DNA of 64,000 bases from Thalassia testudinum. Taxonomy: Eukaryota; Streptophyta; Magnoliopsida; Alismatales; Hydrocharitaceae. The notes below the pieces were generated by a model. That model searched no databases. It was not told the DNA's origin and saw only the letters and a list, made by a program, of their open reading frames with translations. This document shows, piece by piece, positions 53,187 to 64,000 of this stretch (position 1 is its first letter; each line of letters opens with the position of its first letter). The position numbers were made by a program, and so were the translations under genes. The stretch is from NCBI GenBank assembly GCA_037157565.1, contig JAZHRO010000003.1:39569001-39633000 (forward strand). The letters run 5' to 3'.

Positions 53187-56100
53187 TGAAAGGGCTTTTC
53201 AGGTTTTTACAAGTGTCTTGTTGTAGTAAAGCCTCCAAAATCACTCAATCAATAAATACAATTTATAACTCGAATATCTAAATGAAGTCTGAGGTCGAAC
53301 ATAGGAAGCAAGTAGGAATTCACATGCTAATCTCAATTAAAATATAAATGAAGCACTGTAAAGATATTTCTAGGAATATTAATCTGTCACATTAAGTATT
53401 CAATGAAGATCAATGTATCTAAAGATAAAAAGATACCTAGGACAAAATAATGGTGATTTAGATAACCAACTATTATCCTTAGCACATGTATATTGATGAG
53501 ACACTCATCATGATCTCTAATTACCCCTAATTAACTAGTCTTCCTAGTTAAGTAGCTAGGGTTATGAATATATAAGGGTTAATTGTAGAATAAGGGATAT
53601 TTAGTTAAGGACCTTAAAATAAGTTAAACATGACATTTTATCATTCAATTAACATTATTAATAATTCAGATAATAATTGGACTTGAAATTCTATTAATCA
53701 TTTCGTTAATTAATAGGATAAGTAACTTAAGTATAATGTATACCTAAGTATGCAATAACTTAAGTGATTTTACTTAATCTAATAAATTAACCTAAACAGG
53801 TCAAAAATGTAAATTCAAGGTGTAAATATAATATTTACCTTATTTACTAACATATATAAAAAGTTGAAAAAGATCTAAGTTAAAATAAACCTTCAAAACC
53901 TGGGTTTACATTTTAGTCCTTAATATTCATTATAGTCTTGTCCTTATTTCTCACATGGGTCCTTAGGTTTTATTACTTCTAAGTCCCTCTTCGTCTTCCT
54001 CTTCTTCTCCAGGAAAACGAACGGCTGGTGACAGAGAGTTACCCCACCGCGCGATCACCGCCCTGCCGACATCATTCCTCTTTGTCCAAGCACTTGCAGC
54101 TTGCGCTCACCACCTACACTTCATCCATCGGTCTGGATTAACCGAGAATCCTATTTTTCAGTGGGAGTTAACCTCACTATCGTCAGAGATGATGACGGAG
54201 GTTAAGCTCCTCAAGCTTCTTCTTCGGCCAGACCCCGCCTCTCTCTTCACTGCAGACTGCTATAAATACCCCCTCACACCTCTGATTTTAGGCAAGTTGG
54301 CTCCCTTCCCTCTTCTAACACTACAGCCGACCCAATAGGATATTCTTCCAAACCTCCAGTGATTCCCCATTCCATCTTCCGACTTCCTCCGTCCATCTTA
54401 AGTAGCCGAGGAGATTCGCCGTGGTCTTCCGCACCTCTGACAGAGGCACCGACCCTAGGATTCCTCTGCTCCCCCTCAAATCCTCCCGTCGGAGATCTTT
54501 CTTCAACCCTTTGATTTCGTCGTCCGCTATGAACTTTTGCTGGAACCCTATTGACCCCTTCGTCTAGGTAAAGTAGAATAGGAGTAGGAGTAGGCTAGCT
54601 TAGTTAGTTAGTTTAGTTAGTTAGTTTAGGGTAATGTTAGAATTTAGCTTCATCTCCTACAACTCTGGCGAGTTCCTTGAGCTTGCCAGAGACTTCAATT
54701 TTGTCTTTTAACTCATTGTACACCTTCCTTTATCTTCCTTGTTCACTTCTAATCCACTTAATCATTAATTAAATCACCTAAACGTCTAATTCATATCTCA
54801 CCTTCACCGATTGCTGACAATGTCCATGGTGGCTGTAATTGGCCTAATTCCACCTTCACTGGGTTCTTTCATCACCTATCATTACTAATGAACCCTAATC
54901 GACTTTATATTACCTATTATTATCATCTATAATTAAACGCCCAAACTTAATTTAGCTCCTGAGCTTGCTGTCCATGGCAGCTCAGGAACATTTCAAACTA
55001 CAAATTAAATATATATTTATGATTAATAACATCTGTTGACTTGATTTAACTTCTCAATCGAGTAGTTAAATCAAGTCCTAAGCTTAAACCATTCAAATCT
55101 TTTAAGAAACAAACTTACTGTCAAATCTTTTATTTCAATGAACAAATGAAGAATTTAATGTGATAAAGAGGTTCCTTGTAACCGCAGGATCATTTTTGGA
55201 TAAAAAATGGTTAATTTTGTCAATCTGTACAAACATTTTACATTTTCTGGACTCACCGAAGCTCTGCCGAGCTCCGGCGAGTCATTCTTGAGTTTCAGCC
55301 TCCAAAACTTGCTAAGTGGCTCTAGAACAATAAAATAAGGATTACTGATTATTTTAAAGAAATTTATTTGAGGTTTTAACCACTGGAGCTTTAGATGTAA
55401 CTTCATCTTCCCCTACTCCGGCAAGCTAGAGAAGTCTGTTATGAAGGATTTGAGAAACACTTAAGGAGCTCAGAAGCTTCAATGCGATGCACTGAAGCTA
55501 TTTTAACTTTCAAAACATTGTAACAATCTCTGATTAATTCTGTCGAATACATACCTATTTTAGTTCAGGCGAAGAGCCTGAAACCCTAGAAATTAAGAAC
55601 AGAACTCAAATTTGAAGATCTGATTGAGTTTCTAATGTTGAGGAGACTCTGATTGAGGCATTAATTTCTTAGGAGGAAGCTTTAAACAGAAAGTCAATTT
55701 TCGAGCTTCCATAGTCAAACCTTAGTCTGATAGTGGAGTTCTGAGCTTGAATTGATGTATTGAGATGTGCAAACTATTTCTGAGATTATGTTTGATGTTT
55801 TTAGAAAGAATAAAGTAAGCTCAAATGATGTAATTAGTAAAGATTTAGATTATGCCAAGTGGGTTACTTTCGAAGACAAGCCAACAGGAGGACTGTTCTG
55901 ATGAAATTCAAATCTAAAACCTGCCCAGATTGATTAGTTATAACCCTTAGAATTAATCTAAATAGATTAGGAACACTTTAAAGTGTCTGTTGCACTTGTT
56001 GAAATCTAAAAATCAATCTCTGAAGTTTTCAGAGAAGAGAAAAGCTTCTCTACAGGTTCTGTAGGTCTTAAGAGTTTAAAATCTATCCTAACAGAAGCAG

Positions 56101-57487
56101 AATTGTTTATATAATATGTATAGACCTTTAAATAGATGAGAGAAGTCCATCTAAGGACTCTCTTAATTTAAAAAACACTTTCCAGGCTTTTTAAAACCCG
56201 TAGAAACCCCTGATTTCATCTTTTAAATTGAAGAGCAAAACATCATTAAAACATTAAATTGAGCCTAAAATTGTGTAGATTACCCTTAGAGCTTTCCAAC
56301 AAACTTGAAATCATCCAATTTGGAGCTCTGGGTAGAAAGTTACGATCGATTGAATTCAGGTCTGGAAGGGTTAGCTTTGTCCCACCTCGGATACTCACGA
56401 GCGCATGCCTGGGGATAAAACTGATTTGTTCCCTTGGCTATGCAGTCATCAGTGCTCGGCGCACCAATTCCGATTCCTTCTAATCTGAGCATTGTTCTGA
56501 GTGTGCCGGCATATGCCTGCGGGTTTGTGTGCCCTTGGGGGCGTGCGGATGTGAATGTGCCCTGGGAGGGCGAGTCTGGCCTGGGAGGCCAAGTTGAGCT
56601 GATGTGGCTCGATACTGTGAACCAGTAAAAATGAACTGAAACGAACCTAACTGTGATTAGGCGAGGATCAAGTAGGGTCTGGTCCCACCCTGGTCTCAGG
56701 GTGCTGTGTATCCTCGAAAGGACCTCGCCGCAAATAAAAAAACTTTTGGTTTAAAAAGTAAAAAAAACCTGGTTCGGTTGGAAGCTTAAGGAAAGAGAAG
56801 CCTCTAAAGGAAGCTAAGTGTTGAGGATGGAAAGGCTAAGGAAGAAAAGAGCACAAACGCTAAGCAGTGTTAAGAAAAAAACTAAAAAAGGAGAAAAACT
56901 AAGGGAAGATAAGAAGCCAGGAGAAGATTAAAGGGAAAAAGAAGAGAAGGAAGATAAGAAGGTAGGAACAACACAAGAAAGGTAAGAAGAAAGAGAGCTC
57001 GACAGAGAAGAAAATAAAAGAGAGAAAGAAGTAAAGAAAGAAAGAAGATTAGAGGCTGAGAAAATAAAAAGGCATCAATACTTTGTTAAAGAAATAAATG
57101 AATTTTCTCTTACATAATTATCTTTTGTTCTTAATTGTAAAAGGCATGCTTTAATTAGATAACTTTTTGCCTTAGTTTCTTATAATGAAATAAAATTGAG
57201 AAAAACTAGCATGTTTACTTGTTAATAAGGTACAATATTTTGAGTAAATATGTTTCATATGGAATTTTGTATATCCTTTATAGTTAAATACTTTGACAAA
57301 ATTCATGTTTTTAAAATTAAACTAGTTTTACCTCCTAAACGTAAAGAGATAAAAGAAAATTGGTGAATTTGGAGAAAATTATTATCCCTCCCAGTGAATG
57401 ACCTGGACTCAACCAGTAAAAATTTCAAAAATGTTAGGTTAATTCGACCCTATATTACACAACTAACACAACTTCGAGTTAACCTAA
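53187..57487 (-). mobile_element. Element I: F-related LTR or LTR-like sequence, no coding content seen
   Basis: The first 200 bases resemble the U5 end of the F LTR (TTGTAGTA, ACTCGAATAT, GGAATTCAC...CTAATCTCAA) and contain the U5 motif near 53295, so orientation is minus. It lies directly in A2 without a PBS, so 53187 is an outer terminus; ATTGT (53182-53186) would be the target duplication. A TATTTATAG box on the minus strand lies at 54261-54269 (the + strand reads TATAAATA). There is a purine-rich run of about 300 bases at 56800-57070 and a TTAG repeat near 54600. I found no PPT, internal region or second LTR before J begins, so this may be one very long LTR or a composite. Confidence 0.55.
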
Positions 57488-58179
57488 TGGTGGTCGGACC
57501 CGGTTAGGCTGTTAATATGGTGATTTTATCATTGAAATGCGTATAGTGGTTAACTTAAATCGGACCTAACCATCTCTTTACAAAATTTTTAACCTGGCCT
57601 ACTTGATTTTATCTTGGTCACTTTTATGCCCAAGGTCGAACTTAGGGAAGTGGGGTTACAAGTCAAGTTTCTATGCCTTTCCTACAACGAATCTCTTCCA
57701 TTCGGTTATTGCGTTTATGGTGTTTTTTCTATTTTAGATTTTTTTCTGATAATCTTTGTCCTTGAGGCACACCCTCAAAATTAGGTTCTTGGCTTTGAGC
57801 CAAAACAGGGTTCCAAAATGAGTCTTGCTATTCTCAAGACAGAGTACCTGCAAGTCAAGGATTTTCTTTTCACTTTTATATATATATTTTTATCTTTTTA
57901 TTGGCATGCAAGAGAAATAGAAATAAAGTAAATATAGTATTGATATATATGTATATATTATATATGTATAAAAGGGGTGGGGGCAGAGATGGAGTGTAGC
58001 ACTATGTCGAGTCGGTCGTCGTCTAGAAAGACGCAACCAATAGGGCGAAGTGCCACATGGAGTGTAGGGTGGATGGCGGAAGATGTGTGCTACCATGCTT
58101 TTTGTACGCGTGTATTAGGGAATATCAGCAACTGGTGTAGATATTCCCGCAATACCACATATGGTAAGTAATGTGGAAA

Positions 58180-58269
58180 TATATATATATGTATATATGT
58201 AAATATATCTTTATGTAAATATGGTTATAAATATATAGGTATATATGTAGTTATATGTATATATATATG

Positions 58270-58304
<35 letters not shown>

Positions 58305-58920
58305 GTATGTAACTATATGTATAGATAGATATATGTATAGATATATATATATATGTATATGTAGTTATATATATATATATGTTTGTATATTTGTATATAT
58401 ATATATATGTATAAGTAGGTGTGTATATATGTATATATATATATATATGTATCTATACTTATACTTAGTTATATAGGTAATAATACATATATAGATATAT
58501 GTATACATATATATATGTATATACATATATGTATATAGGTAAGTATATATGTGTATATATATATATAAGTATATAGATATATATATATAGACTAATACAT
58601 AGTTATATAAGTACTAATATATGTATAGATATATGTATCTATATATATATATATATGTATATAAGTATATGGATATATGTAAATATATATGTAGATATAT
58701 ATATATATAAGTATATAGATATATGTATATATATATATGTATACTAATACTTAGTTATATACATACTACTATATATATAGATATAAGTATATATATATAT
58801 ATATACGTATGTATATAAATATATGTATATATATCAATATATATATGTATACGTATATATATATATGTATACGATAGTGTATAGGTGTGTGTGTGTATGA
58901 AAGTGTGAGTGTAGGTGTGT
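58180..58920. repeat. TA microsatellite with GT extension in the J LTR
   Basis: About 690 bases of TATATG/TATA units, then GTGTGTGTG from 58886 and a GA run near 58940-58970. Confidence 0.9.
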
Positions 58921-59241
58921 AAGTGTCGGTAAAGAGAGTGAGAGAGCGCTGTGAGAGAGAGAGAGAGAGAGGGTGTTGCTGGAGGGTAAGACGTCTGCAG
59001 CAGTGGAGTGTCGTCTGGTCTACGTGTGCACATGCAGGCACGTAGGCGTGCTGAGAGGCGCGTGCACGCAGGGGAGTGGGCGTGAAGGGAGGAACACAGC
59101 TCACCGTGTTGCCCGAAGGGCTGGAGCGGGTGCTAGCAGGCACGCGTGGGCGAAGAGAGCGAGAGACGCATGTGGGTGTGGGCGCTGCCAGAACGTGGGG
59201 GGCTTGCAGACGCATGGGCGACGGCTGGTTCCGGCATGTCG

Positions 59242-59326
59242 GGTGACTAGATAAGTGAGAAACTTACCGGTCACCCCACTGTAGCCACAGTGTTCCGCAG
59301 AAACACGTGAACAGTGGCTACAGTGG
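59242..59326. other. Double hairpin in the J LTR
   Basis: GGTGACTAG (59242-59250) with CCGGTCACC (59267-59275), inner TAAG/CTTA; then CCACTGTAGCCAC (59276-59288) with GTGGCTACAGTGG (59314-59326), a perfect 13-base stem. Confidence 0.62.
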
Positions 59327-59993
59327 CCGGGCGAGCCGCGCAACCGCCTGCGTCCGGTGCTGGTAGTGCAGACTGCTCGGCGCGCGCGTGGAAGAGTGGC
59401 TCTGGCTACTGGCTTGCGGGCAGGATGTCGCGACAGAGTGCGCGAAGAGGGCTGCTGGAATGCACGGTGGAGGGCGAGGGTGACTTGCTACTTGCGCGGT
59501 GGCTTGCTGGTGTGGCTGGGGTGCATAGTGAGGCTTGGCCGACTACTGTAGGGGCTTGTGGCGGTCGGTTGCTAGCGGGAGGGCGAATGCAGTGCGAAGA
59601 AGTGGGAGGTGAGGGCACCTGCAGGCTCATGTTGGAGGCGAGGTCGACCTGCTGGCATGCGTGGAAAGGGCTGAGCGGCTGCTGCTGTGTGCGAAGCTTT
59701 GAGCTTCAAAGCTTGAATCTCCTACTCAAATGGCTGGAATGGCTGGAAAGTGAAACAGGGAAGAAGGTCACCATGCCCACCGGTTCTTGATGAGCTAGGC
59801 GGTGGTGGTTTCATGGTGGTGGGTGTGCACCACAGTGAAGACTCCTACTCAATGAGTGGCTCCTCTGAGGAGGAGGTCCAGCGTATGGAGGGAGAGGGAG
59901 GAGACGGTGGCCTGGAGAAGAGCTGCTGTGTGTTTCTTTGGTGTTTTTTGTGTGGAAGGACCAAGCTGGCTTTCAAAGGAAGAGCTGTGTCTG

Positions 59994-60000
59994 TTTTATA
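59994..60000 (-). promoter_or_regulatory. TATA box of the J LTR
   Basis: Minus strand TATAAAA followed by CAG; same context as in E. Confidence 0.65.
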
Positions 60001-60379
60001 GAGGAAGAAGTCATGCACAACCATGCCCTAGCTATGTATGGCTTGGCATGGCTTTGCAGGGAGAGGTGCATGCGGCTGCAGGGCTGGCAGGGAGAGGGGG
60101 AGCAGGACATGGCGTGAAGAAGAGGTTGCCAAGTATTGCAGCCACGGGAAGAAAGTCAAAAATCAAAAAGAAATAAAAATGGAGTTGGAAATTTTTCGAA
60201 GCAGCACTTGAAGAAAATGTGAATTGCGAGGCCCATTTATTCACTCTCCTCCCCTCTCAATTAAATGCATGCATGCATGTATTTTTACAAATGCGACTAT
60301 GGAAACCTAATATGCATTGGTAATGCTAGGAAATAGCACAAGACGGCACAATTGCAGGTGTATTTTTGCGGTGCAATCA

Positions 60380-60416
60380 TATCCCCATGCCTATCTTTTG
60401 CTAGTTCCTAGCAAAA
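60380..60416 (-). promoter_or_regulatory. PPT2 of element J with adjoining hairpin
   Basis: The minus strand reads TTTTGCTAG / GAA / CTAGCAAAA (60396-60416, perfect 9-base arms), then GATAGGCATGGGGATA, then the LTR start TGATTGCACC. Confidence 0.8.
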
Positions 60417-61378
60417 CATTTTCGTGTTGTATTAGGAAATGATCTTTAGCTAAAGATTTTCTTTTGATGCAACATAGGTGTGTTTATTGTTGGATATTAT
60501 GAGAACCAAATGTAGAGAAGACTACTAGTACTTTAATTCTCACATAACATAGATCATCTCTCGACTAACCAGGACTCTTGATATTTAAACCTTAAGTACG
60601 ATTTCCAGGACCCAGGAGGTTTTTGCCATACTCAAGAGCTCAAGAGATTATGGCTTATGCTTAGTGAAGGATCAAGACTGACCAGATGAACATTAAGATT
60701 CAAGCCCAGGGTTTCACGAATTTTAAAGTATAGGTTTGTCCTAGTTTTAGCTCGTGTTTTCGGATTGACCCATAAAAGATGACGGAGAACTCAACTCCCA
60801 TTTTCTGACATTTGTGGCTAATAGGAAAATAGGGTATTTGCCCTAAAGAACTTTTTTATAGGAAGATTTTGTAGACATTTGTGAGATATACTGACTTATT
60901 TGCATCTTTTTTTTTTTTGAAACACGTGTCAGTATATCTCTTACAACATTATTTGAAGGAGCACACTTTTCTTTTTGGTGGGAGAGTTCTTTCTTGGTGG
61001 AAAGAGTCGCTCCTAAACACAAGACTAAAGCCTGGGATAAAAGTCTACCTGCGCGCACAGGTAAGGACTCCACCTTCCCTAATGAACACTAGGGTTGGAT
61101 CTTATGTTCACCTGGTCTTTCTTGATATGTGTAGTGTGAACCAAGTTTACTTAAGCTCTCGAGTAGAAGCAAACCAACGAATCCTGTACTAGTGTCTCAG
61201 GTACAAGAATACGTCCTTAGTTAGGAGAGATTCCGATCTATTTTATCAATGCTCAAGTGAATTAAGCCGAGCCTGAGCGAATCAAGCTTCTGTGGCCTGG
61301 AAAGTCTTCAAAACAGTGGTTGAATATCCATAAGTACTTATTGTATTTTTGTTTCAGCTTTCAGATCATTAGTAAACC
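60417..61378 (-). other. 3' untranslated region of element J
   Basis: No gene. Homologous to E 19661-20636, including the perfect inverted repeat GAGATATACTGAC (60883-60895) / GTCAGTATATCTC (60928-60940). Confidence 0.6.
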
Positions 61379-62560
61379 CTATATATATATATATATATTT
61401 TTCATTTTTCTTTTTCTTTTTCTTACATATTTATAAATAGGTGGAAACTGCATGATACCATAGAATACCCAGATCCTATGGATGCCTATCCACCCCCCCA
61501 TGCCAAACGATGCTATGTCCTCATATGCATGCAGGGAAAGGTAGAGAAAGGATGAAAGATCAGGTAACGAGAGCTGAGGTGCAGGGTATATAGCAGGGTG
61601 GTAGGGTGGGTGGATGGTGGGTGGTGAAGTGAGCGTGACAATGAAGTCAAAAGTGATGGTGGATGCTGAAAGATCTGGTATTTCCTGGTACGAGAGTGTC
61701 CTAGGCGGATCGGAGAACAAGTCGGGAAGAAGAAGCTGGCCCTCAGATTGGCCAAGAAGAGGGGCTTCTTGGATATAAGGATCCAAAAGGGAATAGCCCC
61801 AGTGAGTAGGATGTGGGCTCATGGTCCCAGTGTGGAGATGCAACTCCACCTGATTTGGCGGGTAAGAAAGGGCAATCCGGTCTTCGAGAGTGTGGACCGG
61901 CGGTGAATAGCCCGGATATAACTCAGACCATGAGGTATGGGAAGCGAAGAAAACCTCATCAGAAGTCAGGTCAGGAGAAGGTACGGGACAAGGGAGAGAT
62001 GGGGGAACGTCACAATATGCTTCAGTCAGGAAATCATCAGTGTTTATAGGTAATCCGCAGCAGTCAGAATAGGTCCCAATTAGTCCGATACACGGGCCGA
62101 TGGCCATGTCCTCGTCAGACGTGTCATCCTCGATGCAATCACAATCAAAGTTCTTGGCTGCCTTGAAGATGTTAAGCTTGATCTTCTCAGATCCAACGGC
62201 AATCTCAATACAGCCTGACTCGCAGTCGATAAGGGCATGGGCTGTGGCCAATAAAGTTCGACCAAGGATGATTGGACAATCAAAAAGCTAGCTAGGAACT
62301 TCCATATCTAAAACAAGAAAGTCAACAAGAAAATAGAGACTGTTGACCCTAACCACCATGTCTTCCACCACACCCTTCATGATTTTGACAGAACGATCTG
62401 CCAATTGTAACGTGACAGGGGTGGGTTTCAGATTTCCCAAGGAAAATTTTTCGAGCATGATGGTTAGTATAAGATTTATGGAAGATCCTAGATCAAGTAG
62501 GCACGGTTAAAACTGCAGCCTTGGATGCTAAGGAAATAAGCGATGTGCCTGGATCTTTCT
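61379..62560 (-). pseudogene. pol (PR): Retropepsin with a long Pro/Ser/Leu-rich tail, element J
   Basis: The active site LDLGSSINLI (62475-62498) is intact, but one base is missing just upstream relative to E (GTAGGCACGG against GCAAGGCACGG), putting it out of frame with gag. A stop precedes FDCPIILGRTLLA (62255-62290). From there 290 codons are open (61379-62251): the protease end with SGCIEIAVGSEKIKLNIFKA, the CIGLIGTYSDCCGLPINTDD block, then a tail with PPSLPCPVPSPDLTS, SYPPNQVELHLHTG, PLLGQSEGQLLLPDLFS and PPYHPAIYPAPQLSLPD. The tail has no RT motif. It keeps the same frame and about three quarters identity with E where compared. The frame runs through PPT1 (GMGGWIG), so the last 45 or so residues may not be functional. 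Confidence 0.78.
61487..61504 (-). other. PPT1-like tract of element J
   Basis: The minus strand reads GGCATGGGGGGGTGGATA after GAGGACATAGCATCG; about 1.1 kb from PPT2. Confidence 0.65.
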
Positions 62561-64000
62561 GCTTCGATGGAAGGTTTGATAGTATAGCACAACTCACAAG
62601 AGGCTAGAGAACCACCGGATTCCTAATTTTCTTTGATTGTCGCCTGGGTGTTGTGTAGTCTTTGAAAAATCGGGTGAGAGTAGGTATGTGGTCGATAGCC
62701 TCGAGCAGGGGTACCTTGATTTGTACATCCCTGAACAAATTACGCAGGTTATCAAAGGCCTACATATCTTTCTTTTTGCCTTTTGGCTCCCTCAGTAGAG
62801 CCTCAAGGAATGGAATTGATTCTGGCACCAATTTGGGTGTATCGTCCTCTCGCGAATGAGGTGCGCATCCTGAATGAGAGGGCAATGAAGATGACGGGCC
62901 AAGATCAGGTCGAGGCAGATCGACAATCTGCTTGCCACTCCTCGTAGTGATAGCATTGGATGATGTGGGTCCAGTGGGATCATACGGCGGAGAAGGGTTT
63001 GCAATAGCGACATAAGAGTGAGGTGCTGCAGTAGGATTAGCCTGAAATCCCGGTGGAATGCCTAGAGCTTGCAGAATCTGGTGAACCTGTCCCTGAGAAG
63101 GTTGTACTTGTGGTTGCGGACAATGGGGTACGAAATTTTGTGGGTTGGGAATAGGTTGGGTGGGAAGAGTGCCCTGAGATCGAGTCGCCATGCGTAGTTG
63201 ACAGATCTCAGCATTCTGCTGCACCAATTGGTGCTGAAGAGAGGTCATGTTCTCTTCATGGCGCTTTGACATTTCTGTCATCGTTTGCATCAATTTATCA
63301 AGAGGACTTGATGAGTGTTCTGCTTGCGGAACGCAAGGGCCTGATGGCAGATTCGCCATAGGATTAGACTGGGCCCTTGGGATGACAGGTGCGGATGGTC
63401 GCATTGGTCTACCTGCAGAGTTTTGGTGCTGCGGGTTGTTGGACCACGTGAAATTTGGATGATTTCGCCACCATGGGTTATAAGTGGTAGAGAACAGGTT
63501 GTTCCCTAGGGTGCAAGCGTCTTCTATGCCAGAAGACGTGTCCACATGTAAATATGCATTCGAGCATACGGAGGCTTGGTCCTCCATGTCGAAATACTGG
63601 CTCGCAGAAGCCAGATCCACATGACTTACCGAGTCGCTCGACGGGACACTCGGTAAGGAAGGTCTTAGGGGGTTTCTCGGGATAAGCCTAGTGTTGGAAG
63701 AATTGGAATTGTGATGAAGTGGTGAAGTGGGAGTGTTTGCCATAGAACGGGCAGGTTGGCCAGAAGCTTGTCCAGCTTCTTGTGCACGGCGGAGACTTCA
63801 TCCAATTTCTGTGCTATAAGGCTGAGATCAGTGGATGAGTGGGAGGGTCCCGTGTCAACTTCGTGGACATTTTGGGGCAGGCTGGTATGATTAAAGGAGA
63901 CAATGTAAGCATTGTTCATTGTGTTTTCGCTTATATTTTCAAATAATTCGAATGCTCCATTCTCGTCTTTATTCATAAAATTCCCTCCACAGGAAGCGTC
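62561..64000 (-). pseudogene. gag: gag C-terminal part of element J
   Basis: A frame of 327 codons (62760-63743) starts MANTPTSPLHHNSNSS and carries LASASQYFDMEDQAS, YNPWWRNHPNFTWSNN (near 63450), a coiled-coil-like stretch LDKLMQTMTEMSKRHEENMT, NAITTRSGKQIVDLPRP and FLEALLREPKGKKK. After a stop it goes on with FRDVQIKVPLLEAIDHIP (62660-62740) toward the protease. Upstream, in a shifted frame, is AFELFENISENTMNNAYIVS (63880-63960), the segment that joins the gag core to this region in D (46280). The core would lie beyond the right edge. Confidence 0.82.

Larger units (their letters stand above)
57488..60379 (-). repeat. 3' LTR of element J (about 2.89 kb)
   Basis: Starts TGGTGGTCGGACCC and ends GGTGCAATCA. 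Same layout as the E LTRs: RY repeat 60266-60279, TATA box 59994-60000, GC-rich block, double hairpin 59242-59326, GA/GT/TA microsatellites, U5 motif near 57640. About 10% different from E over the first 130 bases. Confidence 0.88.
57488..64000 (-). mobile_element. Element J: second copy of the E family, incomplete at the right edge
   Basis: Minus-strand order in view: gag C-part, retropepsin and tail, PPT1, 3' untranslated region, PPT2, 3' LTR 57488-60379. The 5' LTR, PBS and start of gag are outside the window. It is inserted in element I. Compared with E it keeps more gag upstream (63700-64000) and a longer open PR-tail frame, but likewise has no RT, RNase H or integrase between protease and PPT1. 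The loss of pol is therefore a property of the family, not a local deletion. Confidence 0.87.

Noticed and set aside
54261..54268. TATAAATA with downstream C-rich sequence as a possible host gene promoter.
   Set aside because: No ORF or exon-like sequence follows, and the interval starts with LTR-like sequence related to F.
54596..54640. TTAG repeats resembling a telomere-type array.
   Set aside because: Short, irregular and of unit TTAG/TTAGT, not the plant TTTAGGG; likely simple sequence within element I.

Overview
This window looks like intergenic repeat DNA from a large plant nuclear genome. Everything I can place belongs to LTR retrotransposons of the Ty3/gypsy superfamily, close to the Athila/Tat branch. 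Four things point there: gag and pol motifs of that branch (AAHWYRTIGRPI, WRNHPNFTWSNN, FMDD, ILGHPFL); primer binding sites (PBS) resembling the 3' end of plant tRNA-Asp; plant TATA boxes; and dense nesting. I found no host gene, tRNA, rRNA or CRISPR array. The species cannot be read from the sequence.

Elements are lettered. The base layer is A, a + strand tandem of two units sharing one LTR: unit A1 at 4560-7686, LTR at 7687-9283, unit A2 at 9284-12463 resuming at 52880-53186. Element B (868-4559, minus; gag and 5' LTR) sits in A1 and is cut by C (1-867, the end of an LTR in + orientation). Element D (12464-52874, minus, target duplication GATAC) sits in A2 and is the only element with traces of the full gag-PR-RT-RH-IN set. 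Inside D lie E (16834-27240, duplication GGGAT, splitting the integrase), F (30032-45419, splitting gag) and solo LTR H (47619-50534, in the leader). G (34888-40214, duplication GTACC) splits the ORF of F. Element I (53187-57487) cuts A2 again, and J (57488 to past the right edge) sits in I. The deepest chain is A > D > F > G.

Most of these elements appear non-autonomous, in three ways. E and J keep the C-terminal part of gag and a retropepsin, but a proline/serine/leucine-rich tail stands where RT, RNase H and integrase should be. A1, A2 and G carry an unrecognised protein (ORF-X, about 600 codons). F carries a second, acidic, unrecognised protein (ORF-Y). All share cis signals: tRNA-Asp-like PBS, a U5 motif around TTCGACC, a hairpin beside the polypurine tract (PPT), and a second PPT-like tract about 1.1-1.4 kb further inside. 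G and A also share leader blocks and a pre-PPT module with B and D. This fits parasites mobilised by related autonomous elements; B has the same LTR type as G and is the best partner candidate in view.

Almost all reading frames are broken by stops, frameshifts or insertions. The longest open ones are the PR-tail frame of J, the gag frame of J, and parts of G and F. Boundaries were set by comparing repeat copies by eye; identities are rough hand counts.
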